From NCBI GenBank assembly GCA_000149265.1, contig CH002093.1:490639-554638 (forward strand): DNA of 64,000 bases. Direction: 5' to 3'. This document shows positions 9,703-21,880 of the stretch, in pieces. Position numbers and translations under genes: made by a program. Position 1 is the stretch's first letter. Each line of letters begins with the position of its first letter. The DNA is from Ciona savignyi (taxonomy: Eukaryota; Chordata; Ascidiacea; Phlebobranchia; Cionidae). A model generated the notes under the pieces. The model worked only from the letters and a program-made list of their open reading frames with translations, did no database searches and was not told where the DNA came from.

Positions 9703-12700
9703 ATCAAGGAGTTAATATTGCTTCGAACAGAGCTGGGAAATGTAGCTGAATACCTGGTTTCTCATATTCAACATATTGATGAACTTCAATTATGGGATTG
9801 CCAACAACTGAACGATTGTATGCGAGATTTGTGCACAGCTATCAATGATCAACCAAACAAGGTAAATAATGGGAAGCATATTTCAAGTAGCTCCACATCA
9901 ATCACTGATTGATTATAGATGTGTATATTTACACAATTTTACCGCAGCTATTACATACAGTGTTGTTGTAGAGCAGTTCTTATCATATTATCAATTCTGT
10001 CCATTTTTCGAATTGTCATTATATTTCTAATTTTTTACTAATTTATTTAGATTTTTTTACTAATTTATTTAGATTTTTTTACTAATTTATTTAGATTTTT
10101 CTACTAATTTATTTAGATCGTACAGTGACTTCCTGATTTGGGTATAAAACAATAAATAAAATAAAAGTTATTATAGACTTAACATTAATCCACCATTTTC
10201 TTATTGCTAAGACATTTTTTAAATGCCGGTGTACCGTTTATTAATAAACTACTATATTATTAAAATGTACAAAGATGTTAAATCATGCTTTGCCCCCAAT
10301 ATTCCAGTTGCCAAGATTTTGTAACTTGTTATATTTCAAATAAATATTTAAACTGGTTTGTTTTTTTATGATATCATAATAGATTATTAAACATATAATA
10401 CAATTCACAAGATGGACCCTGTAGCATGAATATATGGCATACGATGTGTGTTTTACAAATAGTGGTGGTGGTGGTTAAATACGTGGTTGACACTCACTAG
10501 TTAAACATATAATTAATAGGAAATATTCCATTGTGGAGTTTCAACATTACTGTTCCAAACAGATCAAACTTAGTTTGAGAAACAATTGGAGGTTGGATAA
10601 TGAGAAGGTTGGATGACCACGCGGCACAATGTCTGGCTGGGGTGTGTTGGCAAAATATCGGAACTGCATTTGAACTGGAACAAACTTTCACCAGAAGGTC
10701 AACGTATGTTGCAAGAAGCAATACAGCAACTCCCTTCTCCCCAGGTAAGCCTCAGTTTCATGTGTGTGGTGTCATTGATGTGTTTTAAAGGAATTAAGTT
10801 TCATTGATTTATTATTACTTGGACTTGAAATTAGCTTATTTCATTTGTTTATTTTATATAATTTGAATTTTCATAGTCAAAATAGTTAAACACGCATAAT
10901 ATAAGTTTCTTCTTACACAAACACAAGAAAATTATTAAGGTAATTAAATAAATAATTACCATCAAATATTCATAAATTCTTCCATGTTTGTAACATCATC
11001 ACCAATGCATTAAAATATGTGTGTTTAATATGTTGCCACATTATATCTCCTTTATTAAATAAATTATCCTTCAAACTAACACTTAGACCCCTACCCTCGT
11101 ACACATGGGGTGACACAAACCCGTCCTCTTCCGCCATGTTGTAGAGCATCGGTGACGGTCTGACCTCGTGTGGGCGGCTTGGTTAAAATAAAATAGATGT
11201 CTTCCACACCAATAAGTAAATTGTTCATTGTAAAGTAATTTTAATTTTAAACTACTCGATCCAAATCCATCCGTTGCCCCGATCCTAGTCCAGGTCGGAC
11301 ACATGCCCCTGGCACCATTCCATCCTGCAAAAGAAAGAACACCAAATTAATAACATCACCCAGCCGACAAGACACAACCTGGTCAATCCCAATCCTAGCA
11401 GCCCCCATCACATAGTGTGGAGGGATACTCATGTTTATCTCTCGAGTTTGGGAAATGTAGGGAGTTATAAAACGACACACCACCCACAGCCATGTTAGCA
11501 AGCTACTACATTGTGTATGTGGCATATGTATTTGTGTGGTGTACGACTGTGCAACTAATCAACTAGTTTGATTTATTTTTGTTTTCACGACGAAAACACG
11601 CAACAGAGACAGAGTCTTTTATAACAATTGAAAACTGGTAAAAGACGACAAAACTACATTCATTAAAACATGTCTATAATCAAATTAGTTATTTGGAGTG
11701 GGTGTAGTCAAGGTGTGGCTGTCAAACCTAAGAAGTATTTTAATAAACTGGTAAAATGTTATAAAATTACAACACATATACCCAAAAGAAACTTTAAAAT
11801 GTTAAACTGTCCTTGCTTATAAACTACAATATTAAAGGTACCACTACCTTGCTTTATAGACTCTCGGGGATTTGATTGACAGCTCAACCAAATCAAGTAT
11901 AAACCTACGAAGTAGCCACCATTTTCTAATTACTAGGGCATTTTAAAATGTCGGTCTAACTTTCGGATTTATTTTTGTTTAATCTGTCAAGGTTCGAAAA
12001 TATTTTGTTCCACTTGATCATTTAATTATACTGACCATCAAATGGATGTACCAAAATGGGGGCGAAATGTTATGGTTGGAACCAGGTTACTTCATACAAT
12101 AGCTCATATACAAGAGTGGAGGTTATAACCAGACAGGTTCTCGGTTCGATCTTCACCCTGACTACTTTCTGCGCGGTTGTGTGTAAAATGGACTGAGTTG
12201 TTTATAATGAGCTTTATTGTCATGAAACACGCGCATTACCACTTTTATACTCTGCCCACTTATTTCAATTACCGACAAACCCATACCACAATATTACCCT
12301 GCCCCAATCACTAGATATCCTCATCACTACTACCCACACCCCCTCACAAAGCATAATATTATGATGCGGCTGATTATATTAATATACATCACATCAACTT
12401 GTGTGTCGTTAACGAAATAAAATTTTCAACAATTCTGAAGTTTTTATATTTTTGATCACATCATAATCCGGGCGTCCACGTCATATCCTTTCTTATAAAT
12501 TAATGCAGTGGTTCATCAGTTGACAAAACGGCTTAACTTATTTTTACAAATTTGCTCAATTAATTTTGTTTTGATGACATCATTACAATATTATTACGTC
12601 ACTTACGTATACCCATACCAATTTTTTTTTATAAAAAATGTTAAAGAATAAAGTGGCCAATATCAATAAAGATAATCAAATCCCCCCAAAAACGTGGTAT

Positions 12701-14819
12701 TACGAAACAAATCGTTTGTATTTTGAATAAATTTTACCTAAAAATTAACATAAATAGTCATAAACTCCAGGAAAAGTTTACTTAAAAACTGCAATTACAA
12801 AGGTATGTTGCTGTTTAAAACTTGTTCGTGTTTTTAAAAGATATATTAAAATTAGTTAGCTTTCCAACAAGACCAAACTTTGGCAGTTTCAACAAGAAGT
12901 TATGGATATTTTTTATTTTTAATGATCACATGTCAAATAACCAAATTTGATTATCTCGTTTTCAAGCTACTCGGTTCCGATTGCTTAAGACCTATCTGGT
13001 ATAATATGGTTAAGTTCCAGGATACTCTGCTGTAACAACTATCGCCAGCCAATCACCATACAGTTCCAACACGGGCTTCTATATTAATAAAATCTACAAA
13101 GATATCAAATCATGTTTTGCCCCCAATACTCCAGCTGCTAAGTTGTTATACCTTGTTATATTCCAAATGAATATTCAAGTTGGTTTGATTGATATATAAT
13201 TAGTAAATAAATAATTTAATCCATATTCCATATTCATGGTGGAGTTTTACCATTCCTGTTCTACACAGATCAAACTTACAGTGAGAAGCTATGAGAGGTT
13301 GGATAACCACACAGCACAATGTCTGGCTGGGTGTGTTGGCAAAATATCAGAACTGGATTTGGACTGGAACAAACTTTCACCAGAAGGTCAACGTATGTTG
13401 CAAGAAGCAATACAACAACTCCCTTCTCCCCAGGTAAACCTCAGTTTCATGTGATGTTGTGTATGATTGCTTCATGGAGTTTCATTGATTTGAGATTAAT
13501 TGAGCTGTTTGGGTAATCATCATGGAAATTATCTTATTTCATTTGTTTATTTAATATATGGCAATTTTTACTTTTAAAATAGGAATAAATATAATAGGCT
13601 ATGTAACTTTTTGTATACACACCCAAAAAAATATGTATTTCAATATTTTAAAACTAATTTTTGGCATAAAAAGAAACTAATGTTTAAATAATTAAATATT
13701 TTGTTCCACTTGAACTGTTAATAAATAGTAACCATCAAATGGAAATACCAAAATGGGAGCCAACTGTTATGGTTGGAACCAGGTTACTTCATACAATACC
13801 TCATATACAAGAGTGGAGGTTATAACTAGACAGGTTCTCGGTTCGATCTTCACCCTGACCAATTTCTGCGCAGTTGTGTGTAAAATGGACTGAGTTTATA
13901 ATGAGCTTTATTGTCATGAAACACACACATCACTACTTTTATACCCTGCCCACTTATTTCCATTACCAGCAGACCATACTACATTATTACCCTGCCCCAA
14001 TCACTAGATATCCTCATCACTACTACAAGATACCCACACCCCCTCCCAAAGCTTGATATTTTTATGCGGCTGACTTTAAAATACATCACACCAACTTGTT
14101 TGCCACATTGTGTCACCTTTGTAAGTTAAATTATCCCTCAAACTAACACCTGGCCCTACTCTCTGTACCCTTTACCTACCACAATGGGTATGCGGCATAT
14201 GCATTTGGGTGGTGTAATTGGACAGTGCAACTAGTCAACTAGTTTGGTTTGTTTTTGTTTTCATGATACAAACGCATAAAAAATAAAAAAAGATTTCTAA
14301 TAATTAATACCCTATTGAAGTTTATGATAAATAAATATGAAAATTAAGTTACATTTAATTTTAATCAATGCTTGCTTAAACCACAAAATCAAAAAAAATA
14401 ACTGCACGCTGCGGTTTACTAATATAGCTTATCGGTGATTTGATTGACAACTTAACCAAACCTCAATCAAGAATAGTCGACAAAATACCTACAATTTTCT
14501 TATTGAAATATTTTTTAAAATGCTGTTGTGTATCATTTGTATTTACTTTTTTTTTATTTAATAGAATGTTAGTTGCCAAATCAGAATGGGCAAGTTTTTT
14601 TCTTTTTTGTTTAATCTGTAAAATATAAGTAAAGTATTGTGGCTTAACGACATGTTTACCTTCTTTTAAATTTTCTTTCAGGATTTCATTTTAAAAGGAC
14701 ATGAGATTAATAATCTCAAAGTGTGGTTTGAAGAATACAAATCCGCGATCACTGAACCAAAACAAGTGGTTGCTGATTCAAAAAGAAAAAAGAAAAAACA
14801 CGAATGTATAATATTCTAA
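9703..14819 (+). CDS. 3' end of an LRR (NLR-like) gene with C-terminal CaaX box
   Basis: Three exons join in phase 0: 9703-9861 (53 codons), 13269-13433 (55 codons) and 14682-14819 (45 codons plus TAA). The first two begin after clean acceptors (ttctag, acacag), end at GTAAA donors, and encode one LRR each of the same pattern (ELQLWDC and ELDLDWNKLSPEG). Such one-repeat exons ending in AI..QP are typical of ribonuclease-inhibitor-type LRRs in NLR receptors. The last exon is not LRR: it is charged, then strongly basic (SKRKKKKHE) and ends C-I-I-F, a CaaX box that with the basic stretch would favour membrane anchoring by a prenyl group (inference). AATAAA follows near 14980. Upstream NACHT or other exons are not visible in the window, so the protein is partial. 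A third LRR exon between the first two is dead (see 10563-10744). Confidence 0.7.
10029..10118. repeat. Four-copy ~22-bp tandem repeat
   Basis: Four near-identical copies of tttttactaatttatttaga in an intron of the LRR gene. No function is evident. Confidence 0.9.
10405..10500 (-). repeat. Isolated foldback-family terminus
   Basis: Inverted copy of the family end: the block tgaatatatggcatacgatg followed by gtgttttacaaatagtgg and ending gacactcactag. It lies in the intron after the first LRR exon and could be the far end of the element that starts at 3433. In that case LRR exon 9703-9861 lies between its two ends. Confidence 0.65.
10563..10744 (+). pseudogene. Dead duplicate of an LRR exon
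   Basis: The same acceptor context, coding text and donor (ccccag then gtaagc) as exon 13269-13433, but 182 nt instead of 165. A ~16-bp local duplication (ggttggat repeated near 10590-10610) and one extra G near 10640 shift the frame, and an in-frame TGA follows. It lies within a larger duplicated block, so it arose with its intron flanks. Splicing from 9861 straight to 13269 keeps the frame, so the gene can tolerate its loss. Confidence 0.8.
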
Positions 14820-15044
14820 CATTGTCTTCTGTACCATGCTATAAAGCACTGATACCACACTGGAGCTACGTACAGTTATGCAGGACAACTGACCCATCGT
14901 ATACAACGCACAAACAATTATATCTAACATCATCATTCCAATATTATGTTTACGTTGCTGATATATTTTGACTAAGGGAATAAATTAAACCCTGTATTAT
15001 TAATACATTTTTTAAGGCGTGTTTTGATTTAATTATATTGTATT

Positions 15045-16672
15045 CATTGATCGCTTATAATGTTTAAATGTTGATTTAATTATTGTTCCATATATATTTA
15101 ATAAACGCTTATAATGTTCAAATGTTGATTTAATTATTGTTCAATATATATTTAATAAACGCTTATAATGTTCAAATGTTGATTTAATTTTTGTTCCATC
15201 TCTTCAATAAACGCTTATATTGTTCAAATATTGATTCAATTATTGTTCCATATATTCAATAAACGCTTCTATTGTTCAAATGTTGATTTGATTACTGTTC
15301 CATATATTCAATAAACGCTTATATTGATCAAATGATGATTTAATTATTGTTCCATATATATTTAATAAACGCTTATAATGTTCAAATGTTGATTTAATTA
15401 TTGTTCCATATATATTTAATAAACGCTTATAATGTTCAAATGTTGATTTAATTTTTGTTCCATCTATTCAATAAACGCTTATATTGTTCAAATGTTGATT
15501 TAATTATTTTTCTATACATTCAATAAACGCTTATATTGTTCAAATGTTGATTTAATTATTGTTCCATATATTCAATAAACGCTTATATTGTTCAAATGAT
15601 GATTTAATTATTGTTCTTTATATTCAATAAACGCTTATATTGTTTAAATGTTGATTTAATTATTGTTCCATATATTCAATAAACGCTTATATTGTTCAAA
15701 TGTTGATTTAATTACTGTTCCATATATTCAATAAACGCTTATATTGTTCAAATGTTGATTTAATTACTGTTCCATATATTCAATAAACGCTTATATTGTT
15801 CAAATGATGATTTAATTATTGTTCTTTATATTCAATAAACGCTTATATTGTTTAAATGTTGATTTAATTATTGTTCCATACATTCAATAAACGCGTATAT
15901 TGTTCAAATGTTGATTAAATTATTGTTCCATATATTCAATAAACGCTTATATTGTTCAAATGATGATTTAATTATTGTTCCATATATAATCAATAAATGC
16001 TTATATTGTTCAAATGATGATTTAATTATTGTTCTTTATATTTAATAAACGCTTATATTGTTCAAATATTGATTCAATTATTGTTACATATATTCAATAA
16101 ACGCTTATATTGTTCAAATATTGATTCAATTATTGTTCCATATATTCAATAAACGCTTATATTGTTCAAATGTTGATTTGATTACTGTTCCATATATTCA
16201 ATAAACGCTTATATTGTTCAAATGTTGATTTAATTACTGTTCCATATATTCAATAAACGCTTATATTGTTCAAATGTTGATTTAATTATTGTTTCATATA
16301 TTCAATAAACGCTTATATTGTTCAAATGTTGATTTAATTATTGTTCCATGTATTCAATAAACGCTTATATTGTTTATATGTTGAATTAATTATTGTTCCA
16401 TATATTCAATAAACGCTTATATTGTTCAAATGTTGATTTAATTATTGTTTCATATATTCAATAAACGCTTATATTGTTTAAATGTTGATTTAATTATTGT
16501 TCCATGTATTCAATAAACGCTTATATTGTTCAAATAATGATTTAATTATTGTTCCATATATTCAATAAACGCTTATATTGTTCAAATGTTGAATTAATTA
16601 TTGTTCCATATATTCAATAAACGCTTATATTGTTCAAATAATGATTTAATTATTGTTCCATATATTCCATAA
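15045..16672 (+). repeat. ~52-bp minisatellite, about 31 copies
   Basis: The tandem unit reads ttcaataaacgcttatattg then ttcaaatgttgatttaatta then ttgttccatata, with few substitutions and indels. Nearly every unit contains AATAAA on the plus strand. The array starts about 225 bases after the stop codon of the LRR gene. Confidence 0.95.
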
Positions 16673-16689
16673 ACGTTCAAATGGATTTA

Positions 16690-17329
16690 CTTATTAGTTC
16701 ATTTTATTGCTACAAGTATGCGTTAAAGCGCGGCTGAGTGTTGAATGGGCTTCCCGGAAAACGGTGTGTGGTGGATATAAATACTTATTTTCTTATTACC
16801 ATTGAAGTTTACTATCGATTTGTAGCGGATATCTTATATATATCTATATATACCTGTTTATAATGTATCATATTGATAGGTTTTACCTTTGGTTCCAAAC
16901 AGAACATATTTGTTCTGCATCACGTTGGTGAGAGGCAAATGTAGTGAATTCGCGGTTCGTGTAAAATCTTTTTGCGCACTATATTAAGTCGTTTAAAATT
17001 GTTAAAATAATCCATTAGTGCATGCACAGCATGTTCCAAAAAGTGCATTTTCCAAAGACCTTCGTCCCGATTTCCGCTGGCCTGTCAATCAACGTTAATA
17101 TCCGCAAATATGTTTCCTAAATTATTCTTTCCACAATATGCAATATGTGGCGTGCTGTTATGATCGTTTTGTGTAAAAAATTCATTTTGGTTAGCCTAAT
17201 TCAGTACCTGAAACGTGTTCTGGAATACGGTCCTTAGCACCTCTTGCTTGGAGTCGCAGCTCCGGACATGTCCAATCAATTAGTTAAACTGCATGTACTG
17301 CATGCACACTCTTGGCTCGTAATCTGAAA
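16690..17329. other. Unassigned non-coding stretch
   Basis: No open frame of note, no splice-bounded exon and no repeat that I can match elsewhere in the window. It contains a short TA-rich run near 16835-16860. Confidence 0.5.
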
Positions 17330-17745
17330 ACAAACAAACTTTTGTGGTGAATCGATGCTTTCGGGAACTAATATAATTGTTTATGTATAATGATCACCAA
17401 TATTGTTTGTAGAACCCGTATGTGAACGATTAAGATTGGTGTCAAAGTTCTTCCCTCCTTGCTATATATACTGTTGTGTATGCCGTACATAAGACATTGC
17501 CACCAATCGCGTTATATGCGCTGCATTCTAAGTAATAGAATGCAGCTTACAGAATAAACTATTTCCGTGCGTCTAAAGTCAATTGTATGAATTTTATGCT
17601 GCAATTTATTGGAGTCAGACTTAGACAAGCACCGACTTTACAAACTGGAAAGGACAGCCTAATGTGACCTTTTGGTTTAGCGACTAGCGGCCAAATGCAC
17701 TTGCCCCGATAAGAAGAGCTAAAAGAAAAGCAGGGGTGCTAAACT
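17330..17745 (+). repeat. Dispersed repeat, inverted copy at 59.9-60.4 kb
   Basis: Shared blocks in inverse order with 59925-60440, including atattgtttgtagaac, ttacaaactggaaaggacag, cggccaaatgcacttgcccc, and a palindromic gaatgcagc/gctgcattc pair near 17520-17545. It has no coding capacity and behaves like a short non-autonomous element; the ends are not defined. Confidence 0.7.
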
Positions 17746-19197
17746 TTTATAACGAGTTGGATTGCAATGAGTTTTGGTTGAGTACGGTTAGATGGGGGTC
17801 GCAATGACAGATTTAGTGCCAGCAATATACGCAAATACGATACAACCATGAACCCCACATATCCGGTCGCCAGGTCATTGAGCAAAATGGGTTATCGATT
17901 CAGGTGGAAACTTTTCACGAAAACTGGCATGCACATAGTCTGCGTCTTAAATTTACCAAAACGCCCAAGAGAAATTCCTGCTATCAAAAAAACGTTACTG
18001 GCTTGTTTTCAGCTTTTTGAGTGCATTAGCCGATATCTCCGCATTGGAAAGGGATATTTACTTCAAATTTTCTAATTCACTTTAAATTGTAAAGAAAGTT
18101 GTAAATAAGTAAATTAAACTAAGAAAAGAACAATTGCAAGTATCATACCGCGAGTTAACGCAGGAATCCACTAAATTATAAACAGAATACACTATTACAA
18201 CGTGTATAAAACATCTAAAGACTTAAAACAACCACGAATTCATAATTTATTTAATGCCAAGTAAAACAATTGGGATTTCCCCGTACCCACCATAAACATT
18301 TTCCGGGAAATCCCCCAAAACCTAACAGCACTCAATCCATTGATTAATTTGTTTTAACGTCCCATAATAACAAGGATAAACTATTATGTTTAAAATTTTA
18401 GAGGCGTTAACTAATATGTATTAGATATGCAGTAACAAATGTTGGATAAATATAATCTACCCCTAAAAGCTCCAATGATGTACAACCTTTCATTTTTTGT
18501 TTTTATATTTTGCATTTTTTGTAAAGAAACGGTAATAATTAATTGGGAAAACATGGATATCAAGTATGGATTGGTAACTTAGTAACCTATTAGTTTCTGG
18601 TTACTGAAACAAACGTTATACACTTTGTATAAGATACACCAAAGGTGATAAGGTAGCCCGGAAAACCTGTTTACTTCAACTGTGAAAACAAAATGTCCTA
18701 ATGATAAGCGTCATTATTTAGACAAGCAACCGAGAATAAAACAACGAATCGTGGTATCGGTTTGGGGGAACAACCACCTTGGTTCGCTCAGGTTAAAGTA
18801 GTTTTATTCGCATCAACCACTCAACACCACAGCGGTTTGAAACAACAAAATTTGCCAGCACTCTCAGTGCGGTAACTTTCATAAACAACTTGTACAAAAC
18901 CTAACCAGATTCCAAACCGCTTCACAATATGTCAAGCATGGGAACAAAGCGATACAACACAAAACTCTGCAGGATACCAAAACAGGGCATCGGAACAAAC
19001 CCACCACGATGATTTGATGAAACAGCTGGACAATTTATATAACTTCGGTCAAAAGGTGAGAATCCCGAGCAGTAAATATCACCAAGTTAATCTTTATGTT
19101 ACGCCTTGTGCATTATCATCGTAATGATTCTCGTTTTAAACTAAAAAGATAATCTGCTTACGCCACATACTGTAGTCGAATTGTTACATATGAATTC
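17746..19197. other. Unassigned stretch with two kappaB-type sites
   Basis: Apart from the two sites at 18272-18316, I find no exon with acceptable splice signals and no recognised repeat. Short frames here (for example 17848-18075) have no family-like features. Confidence 0.45.
18272..18316. promoter_or_regulatory. Pair of NF-kappaB/Rel-type motifs
   Basis: GGGATTTCCCC at 18272-18282 and GGGAAATCCC at 18305-18314 both fit the consensus GGGRNWYYCC and lie 22 bases apart in a more neutral stretch. No promoter or first exon is visible next to them, so a regulatory role is only a possibility. Confidence 0.35.
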
Positions 19198-19480
19198 GTC
19201 CGGCCCGCTGGTCTAGCGTCGCCTTTCAATCAAAAGGTTGCAGGTGCGAAACTGGTCGCTAGCTAGTCGGTTGTGTCCTTGGGCAAGGCACTTTACGGAC
19301 ATTGCCTGAACCCAGCGGATTAATGGGTTCTACCAAATTGAAGGAAATAAGTATCTATCATAGACAACACACTGCAATAGCTCCGGTAACCCGACGATGG
19401 GCGCGAGGTGATCTGACGAATGCCCGTGTGATTACCCCCTAGGTTTTCCCATTCACGGGGATAAACATGAATATCCTAAT
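19198..19480 (+). mobile_element. tRNA-derived SINE (family 1), near full length
   Basis: The head tccggcccgctggtctagcg has a box-A-like start and a box-B-like ggtgcgaaactgg 35-40 bases later. The body includes ccttgggcaaggcactttac and the block attcacggggataaacatga, followed by a short tail. It is the plus-strand counterpart of copies at 8064-8358 and 52360-52656. Confidence 0.8.
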
Positions 19481-21409
19481 AGTTGATGCAGGAGACGATG
19501 TAATTTACAAAGATCTCGCAAACATATGAACGTCGGGTAAAAGTATCGCAGCTTTTGAATAGTTGTCTGATCGGGTAAAGGATCGCAGCTTGCTTTTGAA
19601 CACGTGTCTAAAATTATCGATTGCATTGTTCCATTTCAAGATTAGACGTAACATCTCTTGTGATATAAATCCACGTGTGTCTGATTGTTTGGGAGGTGAC
19701 ATTTGATTGGAATATAGAAAAGTCATGATATCAGATAATTTTGTTTCGTGTCATAGTATACCTGGTAAAAACTGTGGTACGAAAACACGGATTGTTTACA
19801 TACGGACAACGTTATGTAAGCACATTGTAATTAATGGGTCAAATGGAAAACCATGATCATTAAAGATAGGTCACAAATGTAGTAAATTTTTAGTCAAATC
19901 AGAAAGGAAAGTCGTTTTTCCTAAATCACAAATGCATTTGTTTTATACTACATATCTGATTAATAAACATTAAATTATTACAGAGTGAGGTAAATACAAC
20001 AAACCTACTAAACCGCGATAGAAATCGGAAGAAATGCTTCGAGCAAGAAATGTTGCAAAACAAATTTTATTTTCCGATATCAGCTTCGAAAGAAATTCTT
20101 CCGCCACCAGTTATAGTGCGACACAGCGTCAGACACAGGGCAGTGCAACGACGGGCAAAGGAGGTTGTGGGAAATCCGAACGAATCTGTTACTGGTTTCA
20201 CTGCGAGCATTAAAACACATACTGCAATAACAACCACCGGTCGCAAGCGCTTACGACTCAAAGAACTACACCCCGGAAGATATCATGTCATCTCGACTGA
20301 GTTATTCGATTTTGAAAAGAAATGCCGACGTTATACATGACGTCAGTAGTTCGACATCGTCGGAAGGTGACCATGGCAATATTTTTGATGATATTTTATG
20401 TTTCTTTTAAAGTTTTACTTCAATTATAAAAGAGACACAGACTTTTAAACTGTTGTATTCTTGTATTGGAGGTACTTGGTGGTGAATCGTAGTGAATGAA
20501 TTGAAAGCGAAAATACATCAGGTTATATAGTACGAAATACACGCAAAAAAGTTAGGTACCAAAGTAAATGATTATTACATGAAATGCGGGCATGATTTTA
20601 GTTGATTACATGGCTCGTATAATTACACGGCACAAAATAACTGTCTGGAATCATGCACATATTACTGCTGGTATAGAAATTAACGCATTTCTACAACATA
20701 AACAATATGTTTGGCTTAAATTGTACGCGTTATTTTCAAGAGGATTCAAATGGATGATGCTCGTCATTAAGAAAGTTGTTGTTTTGAAATCGTTATATGA
20801 ACCGGTCCCTATTGACCACACAACCGTACAGTTTAGACGTGTTAGAGTATTCAAATCTTCCATAAATACCTTTATCAATGTTTTATGCAACTAATCCAAT
20901 TTATAATTTTTTCGAGGTGGCTCAATACCACCTGTTCAATTTCAGTTTTTGCCGGCCCTAATAGTATGCCCCTATTTATTGCTTGACTGCATGCCACATC
21001 TTTTTAGTACTTCACCAGCACTATTATATTTACTCTTATTATTCACTGTCTTTCCTATCTTAAAATTTCTGTTAGCAGTCTTTAAGACCCATACTGCCCA
21101 GAAATTCTTGTTTCAGTTGTCAAGTAATTCTATCGGCGGAAACGATTGCTCTCCCACCTTCCCCGGCTCATTCACCTGCTCTTCGCCGGCGGCTGCGATC
21201 CTCTTTTCTGCGATGATGCCCCAATAAAGTTGAGATTTGGCAGTGGAACCCAATTACTGTGGAGACTTCACATTAAACTGTTTCGGACTTACTATTCATT
21301 AATTACACACAAAAAAACGGAAGCTTGCTGCTGTTTATCTTTTTTCTTTAATGTAGTATTATTTCAAATATTTATGTATACTGTATACATATCACTATCA
21401 TAATTAGTT
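19481..21409. other. Unassigned stretch with weak frames
   Basis: A 96-codon frame at 20050-20340 overlaps another open frame at about 20230-20410 (ending GDHGNIFDDILCFF) and follows a plausible acceptor (attacag at about 19981). Neither resembles a family I know. Coding is possible but unsupported. Confidence 0.3.
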
Positions 21410-21880
21410 TATTTATATTTTCTAGTGCAGTAATGTTTTGCACTTAAAGTGCTTTCTTTAATAAATGTAGTTCAATAACTGTTCTTGCACCAATTATAAT
21501 TTAATGCTTTATAAAGTGTGTTTTGAAACGGTTTTTAACCACTGGTGGAATTTCATTTTAGGGGGTTTTTCTTTTTCCACTTAATCCCAAACCCGGCTCC
21601 CCCCTCAGTACTGGGTCGCGCTTGCAGACTTTACACAAGTATTAAATAACATCAAATTTAATTAGTTAATTTTGATTTAAATTGTTTTTGTTGAAATTTT
21701 TTTTTTAATGTAAGGTTTAACAGCCACGTCATTTTTTTCCCATAACTTGCAATGTGTCTAGTCATTGGCATGTTTTAACTACTGTAGTTTTGCCGTTTTA
21801 TCCTGTCTCCTTAATTTGTAACAAATGTTGTATTCTTCTTTATTGTAACGAAGGAGCAAAAAAATAAACTAAACTAAATG
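21410..21880 (-). repeat. Dispersed repeat, inverted copy at 58.0-58.5 kb
   Basis: The minus strand begins agtttagtttatttttttgc and later contains the block that reads tggaatttcatttt followed by a ggggtttttc run on the plus strand, next to a C-rich segment with cccggctcccccc. The same blocks occur in the opposite orientation at 58013-58480. Shorter relatives with a tttgttttccgcgatgaaaa core lie near 11570, 14240 and 27965. Confidence 0.65.

Larger units (their letters stand above)
10255..14260. repeat. Tandem segmental duplication around the LRR exon
   Basis: Blocks recur in the same order. tttgcccccaatattccag near 10290 matches 13115. The exon at 10563 matches 13269. The block with ggttctcggttcgatcttca near 12145 matches 13840. 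The block with caactagtttg near 11560 matches 14235. The first unit is longer because it holds extra sequence at about 10800-12000. Similarity is high but not complete, so the duplication is not recent. Confidence 0.7.

Noticed and set aside
15045-16672. CRISPR-like array or centromeric satellite
   Set aside because: Units are contiguous without unique spacers, and the array is short and local; a minisatellite explains it.
19198-19265. Functional tRNA gene
   Set aside because: The tRNA-like head is followed by a body repeated at several other sites and by a simple tail, so it is a SINE.
20067-20340. Gene at 20.05-20.34 kb
   Set aside because: Both strands are open and no family, splice pair or conserved motif favours one; left as unassigned.
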